From CAZMJG01 sp964576365 (lineage in GTDB: Bacteria; Patescibacteriota; Microgenomatia; UBA1406; GWC2-37-13), in contig CAZNUT010000002.1 in the NCBI GenBank assembly GCA_964576365.1, positions 1 to 55,149 of the forward strand: a stretch of DNA of 55,149 nt, read 5' to 3'. The position numbers and the translations under genes were made by a program. This document shows, in pieces, positions 33,783 through 42,498 of the stretch (position 1 is the stretch's first letter; each line of letters starts with the position of its first letter). The notes under the pieces are model-generated. The model was not told where the DNA came from. It did no database searches and was given only the letters and a program-made list of their open reading frames with translations.

Positions 33783-34925
33783 ATGCATCTTATTATTCCG
33801 TCACTCATTCCTCAACCGACTTGGGGTGGATTTTATATTTCCGAGTTAAAGGACTGGTCTGAAGATCAACGGCTTAAGAGTCTCAAAATAGGCCAGAGTT
33901 TTGAGCTTTCAGGCCATTCGCTCCTTGCAACGCAAGTGACAGATTCGAGTTCTACCGGCTTTGATTTTTGCATTGCAGACACCGCAGGCAAGATTCTATC
34001 AGCTCCCAAACAAAAACATTTACCCTTGTCTGATGTTGTAAAACAAGATCCACAAATGATATTAGGGCCTTCTATAGCTAAAAAATATCATAATATCATG
34101 CCGCTTCTTATCAAGCTCAATCAGGCTGCGGGCAACTCATTTCAACTACACATAAAGCCTGGAGAAAAACATGAAAGATGGGTGGCAAAGCCCGAGTCGT
34201 GGTACTTTTTGGAAAATGGCACCATCACGTGTGGAATAAAAAAAGATATAGACATTGCAAAATATAAAGAAAGTTGTTTGCAGATTGAACAATTCATGAA
34301 AAAAATAAGTGCTCAAATACAAAAAGGTGACCTGAGTTTAGAGGAGGGGAGAAGTCGGGCTTCGACATTTATAAAATCTGTTAATCCATGGCAATTTGTA
34401 AATACATACAATGTTGAAAAAGGGTCGCTTATTGATCTAAGCGCTGGAGCCGTGACTCACTCATGGGAAGAAAACGCGCAAAATAAACTCGGAAATGTCA
34501 TCTATGAAGTACAGTTGGATGTTGCAGACGATAGATGCACCATACGTTCATTTGACCAGGGAAAAATCAAAGACGATGGCACGATCAGAGAAATTCACAT
34601 TGAGGATTATTTTCGTTTTATTGAAACAGGGGAGAAAGAAAATGATATAAGAAGTCTCAAAAAAAATTCACTTGATGATCCGAACCTCAAAACACCATAT
34701 TATCAGATGGATATTCAACACTACGACAAAACCCAAACAGAATATCTACAAGATTCGTATCAACATCTGTACGTGCGTGACGGAGCAATTCGCATCTCTG
34801 ACGATCACAAAAGACTTACAATACATCGTGGTCACTCATGTTTTATACCCTTTAACACAAAAAAATATACAGTCGAACCATTGACTGGTGGCGCGACAGT
34901 ACTTCGCTCACATCAACCATTATAA
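33783..34925 (+). CDS. manA: Mannose-6-phosphate isomerase-like (class I PMI) protein
   Basis: Cupin-fold protein of 380 aa, resembling type I phosphomannose isomerase, which interconverts mannose 6-phosphate and fructose 6-phosphate. The start 'PQPTWGGFYISEL' has the WGG motif. The metal site appears as 'LIKLNQAAGNSFQLHIKPGE' (QxH), then 'HERWVAKPESWYFLENG' (the usual KPE segment), and 'LSAGAVTHSW' for the last His. The C-terminal cupin half is divergent and the protein is longer in the middle, so a different sugar isomerase is possible. It precedes pgi by 13 nt, and the two enzymes meet at fructose 6-phosphate. Confidence 0.75.
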   Translation: MHLIIPSLIPQPTWGGFYISELKDWSEDQRLKSLKIGQSFELSGHSLLATQVTDSSSTGFDFCIADTAGKILSAPKQKHLPLSDVVKQDPQMILGPSIAKKYHNIMPLLIKLNQAAGNSFQLHIKPGEKHERWVAKPESWYFLENGTITCGIKKDIDIAKYKESCLQIEQFMKKISAQIQKGDLSLEEGRSRASTFIKSVNPWQFVNTYNVEKGSLIDLSAGAVTHSWEENAQNKLGNVIYEVQLDVADDRCTIRSFDQGKIKDDGTIREIHIEDYFRFIETGEKENDIRSLKKNSLDDPNLKTPYYQMDIQHYDKTQTEYLQDSYQHLYVRDGAIRISDDHKRLTIHRGHSCFIPFNTKKYTVEPLTGGATVLRSHQPL

Positions 34926-34938
34926 ATTTATAAGTAAC

Positions 34939-36240
34939 ATGCAATATACAATCAACACCAATTCTCTTGTTCCAGAAGAATATATCGCTCAAATGACCGA
35001 GCAGTTAAAAAGTTATACTTCTCATTTAGCTTTGGTTGCAAAAAAAAGAGATTATACAGATCCAGAGTGTAGTCTCGCACTTTCTTTTGACGACGAAATT
35101 CTAAAACAGGCTCAAGGCGCGGCACAAAACTTTAAAAGAGAAAAATTAACTCATATTTTTGTTATCGGTATTGGAGGTTCGAATTTGGGTACAAAAGCTA
35201 TTTATGACGGATTGTATGGTGCTTATGATTCTTTGTTGCCGAACCGTTTTCCCAAAATCATTTTCCTTGACACCCAAGATGAGACAACACTTTTACATGC
35301 TACTCAATTTGTAAAAACACTCAAATCAAAAGAAGAATTTGTTATAAATGCAATCAGCAAATCTGGCGGAACTACCGAAACTGCGGTAAATCTTGAGGTT
35401 TTGTCCCACGCTCTTGCAACAAAATTTGGTGATATTTCTGATCGAATTATTTTCACGACCGACCAGGATTCAAAAATGTATGTCGCTGGACAAAAAAACA
35501 ATATACGCACACTTACCCTCCCTCATCTCGTTGGTGGTAGATATTCGGTGTTTTCAAATGTCGGCCTACTTCCACTTATACTTGCGGGGATTGACATTGT
35601 TAAACTGCGGGCTGGGGCTCAAAAATCCCTCAACGACAATCTTTTTTCTGAATCTGGAAATCTAGCGCTTATATCCGCTATTACTCTTTATTATCACTGG
35701 ACTAAGGGCGTGCCCATGAACGATACGTTTATTTTTCTTCCTCAACTTGAGTCTCTTGGAAAATGGTATCGTCAACTGATGGGTGAAAGTATTGGAAAAG
35801 AAGAAAAGGGTATCACTCCTACGGTTTCTATTGGCTCAACCGACCTTCATTCTGTGGGACAACTATATCTGGGTGGCCCAAAAGACAAAATAACTACCTT
35901 CATATTTGAAACAGCTCCAGCAAGAACCATGAAAGTTCCTCAAGAATCTGTATATGGATTGGTGGACGGACTTGAGAATCTTGCGGTTGCCGATGTGATG
36001 GGCGCGATAATACAAGGAACGATGAAAGCATATATCAAGCAGGGTTTGCCATTTATGTCCATTGGTTTTTCTGGGCTATCAGAACACACAATAGCAGAAT
36101 ATATGCAATTTAAGATGATAGAAATGATGTATCTGGGCAAACTTATGGGTGTTAATACCTTCGACCAACCACATGTAGAACTATATAAAAACGAAACTCG
36201 AAATATTTTGTCGGAGTTGCAAAAAAATGCAGGGAAATAA
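34939..36240 (+). CDS. pgi: Glucose-6-phosphate isomerase
   Basis: Interconverts glucose 6-phosphate and fructose 6-phosphate in the cytoplasm. It has 433 aa, the compact bacterial type. Sugar-phosphate-binding loops are 'IGIGGSNLGTKAIYDGL' (about residues 74-90) and 'ISKSGGTTETAVN' (about 138-150). 'GGRYSVFSNVGLLP' is the PGI signature 1 region and the catalytic Glu lies in the central 'LMGESIGKEEKGI'. The ATG at 34939 is used because upstream in-frame codons overlap manA. It is co-oriented with manA (13-nt gap) and convergent with glnA. Confidence 0.93.
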   Translation: MQYTINTNSLVPEEYIAQMTEQLKSYTSHLALVAKKRDYTDPECSLALSFDDEILKQAQGAAQNFKREKLTHIFVIGIGGSNLGTKAIYDGLYGAYDSLLPNRFPKIIFLDTQDETTLLHATQFVKTLKSKEEFVINAISKSGGTTETAVNLEVLSHALATKFGDISDRIIFTTDQDSKMYVAGQKNNIRTLTLPHLVGGRYSVFSNVGLLPLILAGIDIVKLRAGAQKSLNDNLFSESGNLALISAITLYYHWTKGVPMNDTFIFLPQLESLGKWYRQLMGESIGKEEKGITPTVSIGSTDLHSVGQLYLGGPKDKITTFIFETAPARTMKVPQESVYGLVDGLENLAVADVMGAIIQGTMKAYIKQGLPFMSIGFSGLSEHTIAEYMQFKMIEMMYLGKLMGVNTFDQPHVELYKNETRNILSELQKNAGK

Positions 36241-36516
36241 TGAATTGCTTCGTGTCGAACTAACAAAACACTTTGTCGTTTTGTTTGTGCAAACTGATCC
36301 TGGCTGCCGGCAAACAGGAATCCGGTATTTTTATTTCTGGTTGTTTCCCCTCTGAATAAGAGCGTCTGCATGACAAAATCGACACACACATAGGAGGGGT
36401 AAACCCTACAAGAAATCAGGCCTCAAAAATAGTTGTTTTTTTGCTTTTAAACCATTGTGACCGTCAAGTAGATATTTCCAATCCCCATTGATTTATTTAG
36501 TACAACTTTCTAGTCC
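36241..36516. terminator. Convergent pgi/glnA spacer with terminator-like palindromes
   Basis: AACAAAAC/GTTTTGTT (about 36262-36285) is an 8-bp hairpin just after pgi. A decayed copy of the 20-bp palindrome (CCTGGCTGCCGGCAAACAGG, 36299-36318) is followed by CCGGTATTTTTATTT, giving a terminator shape on the plus strand. No gene. Confidence 0.5.
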
Positions 36517-37926
36517 TTACAAGTCACCATAATAATAAAAATCAGCTACAGATGGATGCATTTCAGCGGAAATAGCCTCTTGCTTTTTAAGATCTATATA
36601 GCTCTTCACCAGCTCTTTCGAAAAAACGCCTGATTTTGCATATACCTCGTCTGATTCAAGAGCGGATAGTGTATCAAATAAACTCTTTGGTGTTTGTGGA
36701 ATGTCTGACCGTTCCCATATATTCTCCTCAAATGGGCCAAATCCGAGTTTTGCGGGGTCATACGACCTTTTCATGCCATCTACTCCCGCTATAAGCTGGG
36801 AAGAAAAAGCAAGGTAGGGATTGCATGCTGGATCTGGACATCTAAATTCAAGTCTTTTTGATTTTTCGGATTTACTAAAATATAGAGGTATCCGAACCGC
36901 CGCACTTCTGTTTCTTGCAGAAAAAGCAATAGTTGTCGGCGCTTCAAAATGGGGGACAAGTCGGCGGTATGAGTTGGTGGTTGGGTTTGAAAACGCCAAC
37001 AAGCTTTTGATGTGTGTCAACAGTCCAGCAATATATGCGTACCCTTTTTTTGAAAGCTCTCCATAACCTTTTGAGTCATAAAAGACATTTTTGTCTTTAT
37101 TAAAGATACTTTGGTGCACGTGCATACCCGACCCATTGTCTCCATACACGGGTTTTGGCAAAAATATGGCGGTGAGACCCATACGCTGTGCCACATTCCT
37201 GGCAACATATTTATACATCATTACTTTATCTGCCATACGCACCAATGTGTCGTATTTCATATCTATCTCGACCTGTCCAGCGGCAGCAACCTCATGATGA
37301 TGCATCTCAACCTCCACACCAAGATCCTCAAGTATTTTTACTACCTCTGAGCGGTAGTCTTGTAGTTTATCAAAGGGGCTTGCAGGAAAATAACCACCTT
37401 TGGTGATGAGCGCATAACCATCGTTTTCATACATCGCTCCCTTGCTACTTTCTGGGAGCTCTCTGCTTTGAAGTACCACAGACTGATGATATGGAGAAAA
37501 CTCCACCGTGGCTTTTTCAAAAAGAAAAAACTCGATTTCAGGTCCCCAATATGAAAGTGTGCCCATCTTGGTGTCTTTGAGGTATTGTTCGGCTTTTTTC
37601 GCTGTGTGGCGAGGGTCTTTGGGTGATGGTTTCTTCTGAAGTGGATCATACATACTACAAATACATGAAAGAGTTTTTTCAAAAAAAGGATCAATAAAAC
37701 AGGTTTCTGTATCAGGAACAAGAAGCATATCGCTTTCATTTATGCTCTGGAGTCCGCGGATGCTCGAACCATCAAAACCGATTCCACCTTGTTTTTCTGC
37801 CTCAATAAAAACTTTTCCAGAAACTGTCAAGTGCTGCCAAACTCCTCGAATGTCACAAAATTTTAAATCAACAAATTGAATTTCTTTTGCTCGAATAAGG
37901 TCGATTGCTTTTTTATAACTCACCAT
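36517..37926 (-). CDS. glnA: Glutamine synthetase, type I
   Basis: Makes glutamine from glutamate, ammonia and ATP. It has 469 aa, the usual GSI length. An N-terminal beta-grasp is followed by 'GFDGSSIRGLQSINESDM' and the catalytic region 'GPEIEFFLFEK'. 'HHHEVAAAGQVEIDMKYD' and 'HFEAPTTIAFSARNRSAAVR' are metal and glutamate sites. At the adenylylation position the usual NLY reads 'EENIWERSDIPQ', so the modifiable Tyr is Trp and control by adenylylation is not expected. The leader (37927-38030) has a hairpin pair and terminator, and the gene upstream encodes a GAF-ANTAR protein. Control by antitermination is therefore likely. The start ATG has no Shine-Dalgarno. Confidence 0.95.
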   Translation of the reverse strand: MVSYKKAIDLIRAKEIQFVDLKFCDIRGVWQHLTVSGKVFIEAEKQGGIGFDGSSIRGLQSINESDMLLVPDTETCFIDPFFEKTLSCICSMYDPLQKKPSPKDPRHTAKKAEQYLKDTKMGTLSYWGPEIEFFLFEKATVEFSPYHQSVVLQSRELPESSKGAMYENDGYALITKGGYFPASPFDKLQDYRSEVVKILEDLGVEVEMHHHEVAAAGQVEIDMKYDTLVRMADKVMMYKYVARNVAQRMGLTAIFLPKPVYGDNGSGMHVHQSIFNKDKNVFYDSKGYGELSKKGYAYIAGLLTHIKSLLAFSNPTTNSYRRLVPHFEAPTTIAFSARNRSAAVRIPLYFSKSEKSKRLEFRCPDPACNPYLAFSSQLIAGVDGMKRSYDPAKLGFGPFEENIWERSDIPQTPKSLFDTLSALESDEVYAKSGVFSKELVKSYIDLKKQEAISAEMHPSVADFYYYGDL

Positions 37927-37952
37927 AGAAATATAAAAAAATTTATAAAAAG

Positions 37953-37969
37953 TGCGCTTTATGAGCGCA
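37953..37969 (-). terminator. Intrinsic terminator in the glnA leader
   Basis: On the minus strand TGCGCT-CATAA-AGCGCA followed immediately by CTTTTT and an AT/T-rich tail. It sits 27 nt before the glnA ATG, inside the leader, so it would stop glnA transcription unless bypassed. Confidence 0.75.
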
Positions 37970-37984
37970 TAAAAATGAAAAAGG

Positions 37985-38023
37985 GAGGTACGACTCTGTA
38001 GCCTCTGTTCTCAGCTTTGAGAA
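37985..38023 (-). promoter_or_regulatory. Candidate ANTAR-responsive dual-hairpin RNA motif
   Basis: Minus strand, 5' to 3'. Hairpin P1 (38008-38023) is TTCTC-AAAGCT-GAGAA with a hexaloop having A at 1 and G at 4. After a 2-nt linker, hairpin P2 (37985-38005) is GAGGcTAC-AGAGTC-GTACCTC, again a hexaloop with A1 and G4, with one bulged C. Two hexaloop hairpins with A1/G4 are the known recognition pattern of ANTAR antiterminators such as EutV and NasR. Confidence 0.75.
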
Positions 38024-38037
38024 GGAAGAATGAAAGT

Positions 38038-38067
38038 ATTATATAGATTTTCTTGGGATTTACACAA
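38038..38067 (-). promoter_or_regulatory. glnA promoter
   Basis: Minus strand TTGTGT (38062-38067), 18-nt spacer, TATAAT (38038-38043). The expected start is near 38031, just before P1, so the whole leader motif would be transcribed. Confidence 0.6.
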
Positions 38068-38103
38068 GAGAATTATTCCCGCATATTTACCGCTTTATTA
38101 CCG

Positions 38104-38790
38104 CTACCCCCACAATAGGAGCACGGCATCAGCAATTTCACGCTTTGTTTTTCTTTTTTTCATAGCTTCTGTTCTGAGCAAATCGTATGCCTCTTTTTCT
38201 GAAAGTCCACGTTTTTTCATAAGCACCCCTTTTGCTTTTTCAATAACCTTTCTTTCATTTAGTTCATTTTGTAAATGACTAATGCGGTAATCAAGAGTGG
38301 CTTTTGAAAAAGCGGAAGAAATAAGGTGTACAATTGCCTGCACCTGTGATACTTGCTTTTTTGCAAAAGAGTAGGGGAGTTTATTTTGCAAATTTATAAC
38401 TCCGATTACACCGTCTTTGTCTGTGATTGGAATAGATAAAAAAGCTTCGTATGAATCTTCTGGCAATTCAGCAAAACGTTTAAATCGTTTATCTGCATAT
38501 GCTTTTTTACATATGATTACACTACTACTATGGTGTGCAACCCATCCTGTAATACCTTCTCCGGATTGTATCTGTATCTTTCCAATAAGCTTTGAGTGCT
38601 TTTTTTTAGAGCCAATGAGAGTAAATTTTTCGCCTTGTCGATCTCTCACATAAATCAAACACGAGTCAACAGGAACAAGACGCATAACAATGAGGATAAG
38701 CTTTTTGAGAAACGTTTGAATATTGCTGGATTCATATACAACCAAATCCGCAAGTAGGTTGATGGTTTGGGGCCAATGTGTGTCAGGCAT
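38104..38790 (-). CDS. GAF-ANTAR RNA-binding antiterminator
   Basis: Protein of 228 aa. Residues about 15-155 are a GAF sensor ('VPVDSCLIYVRDRQGEKFTL', 'GEGITGWVAHHSSSVII', 'PITDKDGVIGVINLQNK'). A coiled helix then leads into an ANTAR domain at about 165-225 ('LNERKVIEKAKGVLMKKRGL', 'SEKEAYDLLRTEAMKKRK'), with the invariant AKG.LM....G..E.EA...LR..AM pattern. ANTAR proteins bind paired hexaloop hairpins and prevent terminator formation. The direct target is probably the glnA leader just downstream (37927-38030). The GAF ligand is unknown; a nitrogen or redox signal is a guess. It begins 9 nt after the AI-2E family gene stop. Confidence 0.93.
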   Translation of the reverse strand: MPDTHWPQTINLLADLVVYESSNIQTFLKKLILIVMRLVPVDSCLIYVRDRQGEKFTLIGSKKKHSKLIGKIQIQSGEGITGWVAHHSSSVIICKKAYADKRFKRFAELPEDSYEAFLSIPITDKDGVIGVINLQNKLPYSFAKKQVSQVQAIVHLISSAFSKATLDYRISHLQNELNERKVIEKAKGVLMKKRGLSEKEAYDLLRTEAMKKRKTKREIADAVLLLWG

Positions 38791-38799
38791 GACTTACCA

Positions 38800-39828
38800 T
38801 TATACAGGAGTCTTTTTATCCCGCACTATTTCCGCATTATTCCCGTATTGGCTTAGATGTAGCAACTCTGCGGCAATAGTCTCAACAAAAAGAAATATTG
38901 GTATAGCAAGCAAAACTCCAAGTATTCCACCAACCCTGGTCCCAATAAGTAACATAAGCAATGTAACTATGGGATTGATACCAACCGCTCGTTTCATTAC
39001 CATAGGTACGACAAAACTGTTCTCAAGCTGCTGAATGACAATATAAAGAGCAAGTGTAGATACTCCAGTAAACGCAGACATGCTAAAACCAATAATAACG
39101 GCTGGGATTGCAGAAATAGTGGGACCAATATTTGGCACTATTTCTAAAAGACCAGCTAAAACAGCAAGCGGAATAGCATATCTCACTCCGATAATATTAA
39201 GTCCTATGAAAGTAAATATGCCCACCAATGTCATTAGAGTTACTTCGCCCCAAAACCAAGAAGACATCCGCTGTTCAGCTGTTCTCAACAACGCAACGAT
39301 TCTTCTGGCTCGATCTTTTGGGGCGTATCGGTGAACAACGGTACCCAACAACTCTTCATCCAGCAATAAATAAAGGCCAAAAAAAAGCGTACTCACCACA
39401 AAAACAGTGTTAGAAAAAATACCAGAAATTAGACTTACTACGTTATCTGTTACATTGGGAACGTAGCTGCTTAAATGCTCTAAGTCAAAAAACTTGCTCA
39501 TTTGGGGAGAAATCCTCTCCACAATGAGTGGTAAGTTGGCTATAAGGCCAGTTGTCTCAAAAATAATAGGTGGAATAATTAGCGAAATAAGTAGTGTAAC
39601 GATAAAGATGAATAGGAGATATACAAGAATCACGGCGACATAATGAGGAACGCCCACGTCAATAAGTCTTTTTACGCCTGGTCGGAGTGCGCTCATCAAG
39701 ATAAACCCTATGAGTAAAGAAAAAATAATGTCCCTTATACTCCAGATGAAAAAAAGAGCCAAAGGAAATAATATAAAGAGAGCGATTGTCTGAAAGGATA
39801 AGGAATATGTATATTTTTGATTATTCAC
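38800..39828 (-). CDS. AI-2E family transporter (PerM/DUF20)
   Basis: Polytopic membrane protein of 342 aa. Seven or eight helices are arranged as in the PerM/YdiK family: an N-terminal pair, the conserved 'GFILMSALRPGVKRLIDVGV', the amphipathic middle region, and C-terminal 'GLLEIVPNIGPTISAIPAVI' and 'NPIVTLLMLLIGTRVGGILG'. The transported substrate is unsettled in this family. I place the start at GTG 39828 rather than the upstream ATG, because TATAAT (39835-39840) ends exactly 6 nt before that GTG, the leaderless spacing seen for other genes here. It sits between dnaN and GAF-ANTAR. Confidence 0.88.
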   Translation of the reverse strand: MNNQKYTYSLSFQTIALFILFPLALFFIWSIRDIIFSLLIGFILMSALRPGVKRLIDVGVPHYVAVILVYLLFIFIVTLLISLIIPPIIFETTGLIANLPLIVERISPQMSKFFDLEHLSSYVPNVTDNVVSLISGIFSNTVFVVSTLFFGLYLLLDEELLGTVVHRYAPKDRARRIVALLRTAEQRMSSWFWGEVTLMTLVGIFTFIGLNIIGVRYAIPLAVLAGLLEIVPNIGPTISAIPAVIIGFSMSAFTGVSTLALYIVIQQLENSFVVPMVMKRAVGINPIVTLLMLLIGTRVGGILGVLLAIPIFLFVETIAAELLHLSQYGNNAEIVRDKKTPV

Positions 39829-39858
39829 TCTTTCATTATACGTTATTAGCAAAAAGAT

Positions 39859-40956
39859 TTATTCTTGTATTCTAACAGGCATAATAATATGCATAAACGA
39901 ACTGTCATCTTTTTCTCTCACAACAACTGGGGCATCTGGTCTTAAAATTTCAAACACAACCTCATTTGCTTTGGTGTTGTTTAAAAACTCAATCACATAC
40001 CTATAATTAAAGGCGACTTTCTGCTCTTCACCCTCAAATTGAGCCTCTATAGAAGCGGTGTTGTCGCTTTTATCAGCTTTTTTCGGACTCAACAATACGC
40101 CTTCCTTAGAAAATGTATAAATAATGATGTTGGACAAGTCTCGCGCAAAAATTGAGATGATTTTGGTACTTCTCAGAATATCTTCTCTTTTAACTATTAC
40201 TGTGGTCGCTTTTTCCGGCGGGATTACTTTTTCGAACGGAGGGAATTCACCATCAATTAATCTTGTATATAGGGTTGTACTTTCAATTTTGAACGAAACA
40301 ATATTTTCCTTTTTGGAGTATGTGAAAAATATGCTTTTCTTATTACCCACAATATGTAGCAACTCTTTTAAAAAGTCTGCGGGTATGATCATCGATTCAA
40401 AACCTTTTATTCCTTGTTTTTTCCATAGTGAGAGTCTAAAGCCGTCGGTTGAAACAATTAAGAGCTCGTCGTCTTTCATGACAAAACTAATACCTGAGAG
40501 TACTGGACGGGATTCATCGGTTGATGCAGTAGATAGAATAAATGGTAATTTATCGGAAATAAATGACACGTCTAAGCTTTGAGCATCCTCAACCAAAACG
40601 GGTGGGAGAGGAAAATCGTCACCTTGTATGGCTGCAAATGAGCCTGAAACTTTACCCTGGCTTAAAATAATAGAATCGCCTTCCATTGAAAATGATACAT
40701 CGCCTGGGTAGAGTAATTGAATAAATTCGAGAACTTTTTTTGGATCAATTATTATAGAAACTTCATCAGGAATATCTAAAGGTATTGTGGAGTGATAAAA
40801 CATGTTAAGGTTGGTTGAATAAAAGTGCATCTTACCCCCTTGTAGTTTTATATATATACCTTTCAATATAGATAGGGAAGTTAACCTGTCTGAGGTAAAT
40901 TTACCTGCTTCAGAAATCTTTTCCACAAGCAAGTCCTTTGATATAGTACATTTCAT
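39859..40956 (-). CDS. dnaN: DNA polymerase III beta sliding clamp
   Basis: Ring-shaped processivity clamp of the replicative polymerase, 365 aa, full length. Three repeated clamp domains are visible (about 1-118, 125-245, 248-365). Diagnostic stretches are 'RPVLSGISFVMKDDELLIVS' and 'TDGFRLSLW' in domain 2, and the C-terminal 'MHIIMPVRIQE', equivalent to the usual MPMRL end. It follows dnaA with 124 bases between them that contain a DnaA box. No Shine-Dalgarno precedes the ATG. Confidence 0.96.
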   Translation of the reverse strand: MKCTISKDLLVEKISEAGKFTSDRLTSLSILKGIYIKLQGGKMHFYSTNLNMFYHSTIPLDIPDEVSIIIDPKKVLEFIQLLYPGDVSFSMEGDSIILSQGKVSGSFAAIQGDDFPLPPVLVEDAQSLDVSFISDKLPFILSTASTDESRPVLSGISFVMKDDELLIVSTDGFRLSLWKKQGIKGFESMIIPADFLKELLHIVGNKKSIFFTYSKKENIVSFKIESTTLYTRLIDGEFPPFEKVIPPEKATTVIVKREDILRSTKIISIFARDLSNIIIYTFSKEGVLLSPKKADKSDNTASIEAQFEGEEQKVAFNYRYVIEFLNNTKANEVVFEILRPDAPVVVREKDDSSFMHIIMPVRIQE

Positions 40957-41080
40957 GGTGTTTTCGAATAGTTTCTAATAAATTAGTAGTATTAGTAGGT
41001 GTGGATAAGTGTATAAAATTACAGACGGCTTTTCAACACCCACCAATTATGAATAAATTGATGTTGATACAGTGTAGACA
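40957..41080. other. dnaA-dnaN spacer with DnaA box
   Basis: Contains TGTGGATAA (41000-41008), a perfect DnaA box, and looser TTTTCAACA-type sites near 41030. There is also a short palindrome AGTGTAGACACT near 41072-41083 at the dnaA stop. Possibly part of the origin. Confidence 0.55.
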
Positions 41081-42406
41081 CTATGTTGATGACTTCACAG
41101 ACCGGGCTATCGTATCAATCTCTTCCTTAAACGCCGGGTCTTTTATAACTGCTTTTTGAATTTTGTTTACAGCATGAATAACAGTAGTGTGATCGCGTCT
41201 TTTAACTAAACGAGCAACATCTTCTAGATTTAACCCCAACTCTTTTCTCAATAAATACATTGCAACCTGTCTGGCGAAAGCTATTTCACTTTTTCTCGAA
41301 TCCCCTTTTAGATGGGATATTTTGATATTGTAATAAATACCTACTGCTTTCATGATGTCTTGGGGTGATGTGGTCTGTTTTTTTTGACCTGTTTTTTTGT
41401 TTAGATAGACGTCTATCAATTCTAGATCAATGCGTCTATTTTTAGTGAGACTTTGAGCATAAAGCGAAAGCAGCATTCCTTCAAGTGAGCGCGTGTCTAC
41501 CACATTTTCTGCGACCGCCTTTGCTGCATCCATATCAATGTCAATGTTTTTTTCTTTTGCTTTGATAAGAAGGATTGCTGTCCGCAATTCAAAATCTGGT
41601 TGTTGGATGTCAACAATAAGACCACCAGAGAATCTTGAGCGGAGACGGTCTTCAAGATTTTTTATCTCATGTGGGTGTCTATCCGAAGTAAGTATGATTT
41701 GTCCACCCGCCGAAACTATACTATTAAATGTGTGGAAAAATTCTTCTTGAACAGTCTGTTTACCCGCGATAAATTGGATATCATCGATAATAATGAGCTG
41801 CAAAGATCTGTATTTTTTACGAAAACGGACAGTGTTTTTTTCGCGAATCGACTCTATAAGCTCATTCATAAAGCGTTCGCCAGAACAAAAAAACACATGA
41901 AGTTCGGGATTTTTTTCAAGGACGGTTTGAGCCACCGCCTGCGCAAGGTGTGTTTTTCCCACACCAACACCACCATATAGAAAAAGGGGGTTATAAGAAG
42001 ACCCAAGCATTTGGGATACTGATTGTGCGGCAGCAAAGGCAACCTGATTGCTTCCAGAAACAGCAAAATTTTGAAAAGTAAAATGTGGGTTTATACCAGC
42101 TTTTCTTGCGACATCATCTCTTGTGGGTTGAAAGTCGAGCAACGGTCCACCACTCTCTTCTTTTTTTTCTTCATGCATGATGAAAGAAACAGACACCGTT
42201 TTTCCTATTAACTCAACAATCATTTCTTCTATCTCTTTTTTTCTTTTCTCTAAATAGTTGAGTTGTCCAATACTTTCACATGTAAGAATAAACTCAGTAT
42301 CTTTTTCTTCTGAAAGCCTTACACCACGAAGAATAGAAAGAAAAACAGGATTTTTATTTTGCGAACGATCCAACGATTGTAAAAAGGTCACCCAAGCACT
42401 CTGCAT
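41081..42406 (-). CDS. dnaA: Chromosomal replication initiator DnaA
   Basis: AAA+ initiator that melts oriC, 441 aa. Domain I is at about 1-85, followed by a short domain II. The AAA+ part starts at 'NPHFTFQNFAVSGSNQVAFA', with Walker A 'GGVGVGKTHLAQAV', Walker B 'LQLIIIDDIQFIAGK', and the sensor segment 'RLRSRFSGGLIVDI'. The C-terminal domain IV contains the DnaA-box reading motif 'VKRRDHTTVIHAVNKI'. The ATG at 42406 is preferred over one eight codons upstream, because that extension is encoded by the paired DnaA boxes themselves (42411-42429). Confidence 0.97.
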   Translation of the reverse strand: MQSAWVTFLQSLDRSQNKNPVFLSILRGVRLSEEKDTEFILTCESIGQLNYLEKRKKEIEEMIVELIGKTVSVSFIMHEEKKEESGGPLLDFQPTRDDVARKAGINPHFTFQNFAVSGSNQVAFAAAQSVSQMLGSSYNPLFLYGGVGVGKTHLAQAVAQTVLEKNPELHVFFCSGERFMNELIESIREKNTVRFRKKYRSLQLIIIDDIQFIAGKQTVQEEFFHTFNSIVSAGGQIILTSDRHPHEIKNLEDRLRSRFSGGLIVDIQQPDFELRTAILLIKAKEKNIDIDMDAAKAVAENVVDTRSLEGMLLSLYAQSLTKNRRIDLELIDVYLNKKTGQKKQTTSPQDIMKAVGIYYNIKISHLKGDSRKSEIAFARQVAMYLLRKELGLNLEDVARLVKRRDHTTVIHAVNKIQKAVIKDPAFKEEIDTIARSVKSST

Positions 42407-42410
42407 AGTT

Positions 42411-42429
42411 TGTGGATAAGTTATCCACA
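42411..42429. other. Inverted pair of DnaA boxes (probable oriC core)
   Basis: TGTGGATAA (42411-42419) and TTATCCACA (42421-42429), head to head with one base between, right at the dnaA start. Replication genes leave to the left on minus and recombination and core genes to the right on plus, as expected of an origin. Confidence 0.7.
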
Positions 42430-42498
42430 AATGATAAACATATGAACGAATTTTTTCAACAGGATAGAACAGTAAAAAACGAAGAGTATAATAGCGAC

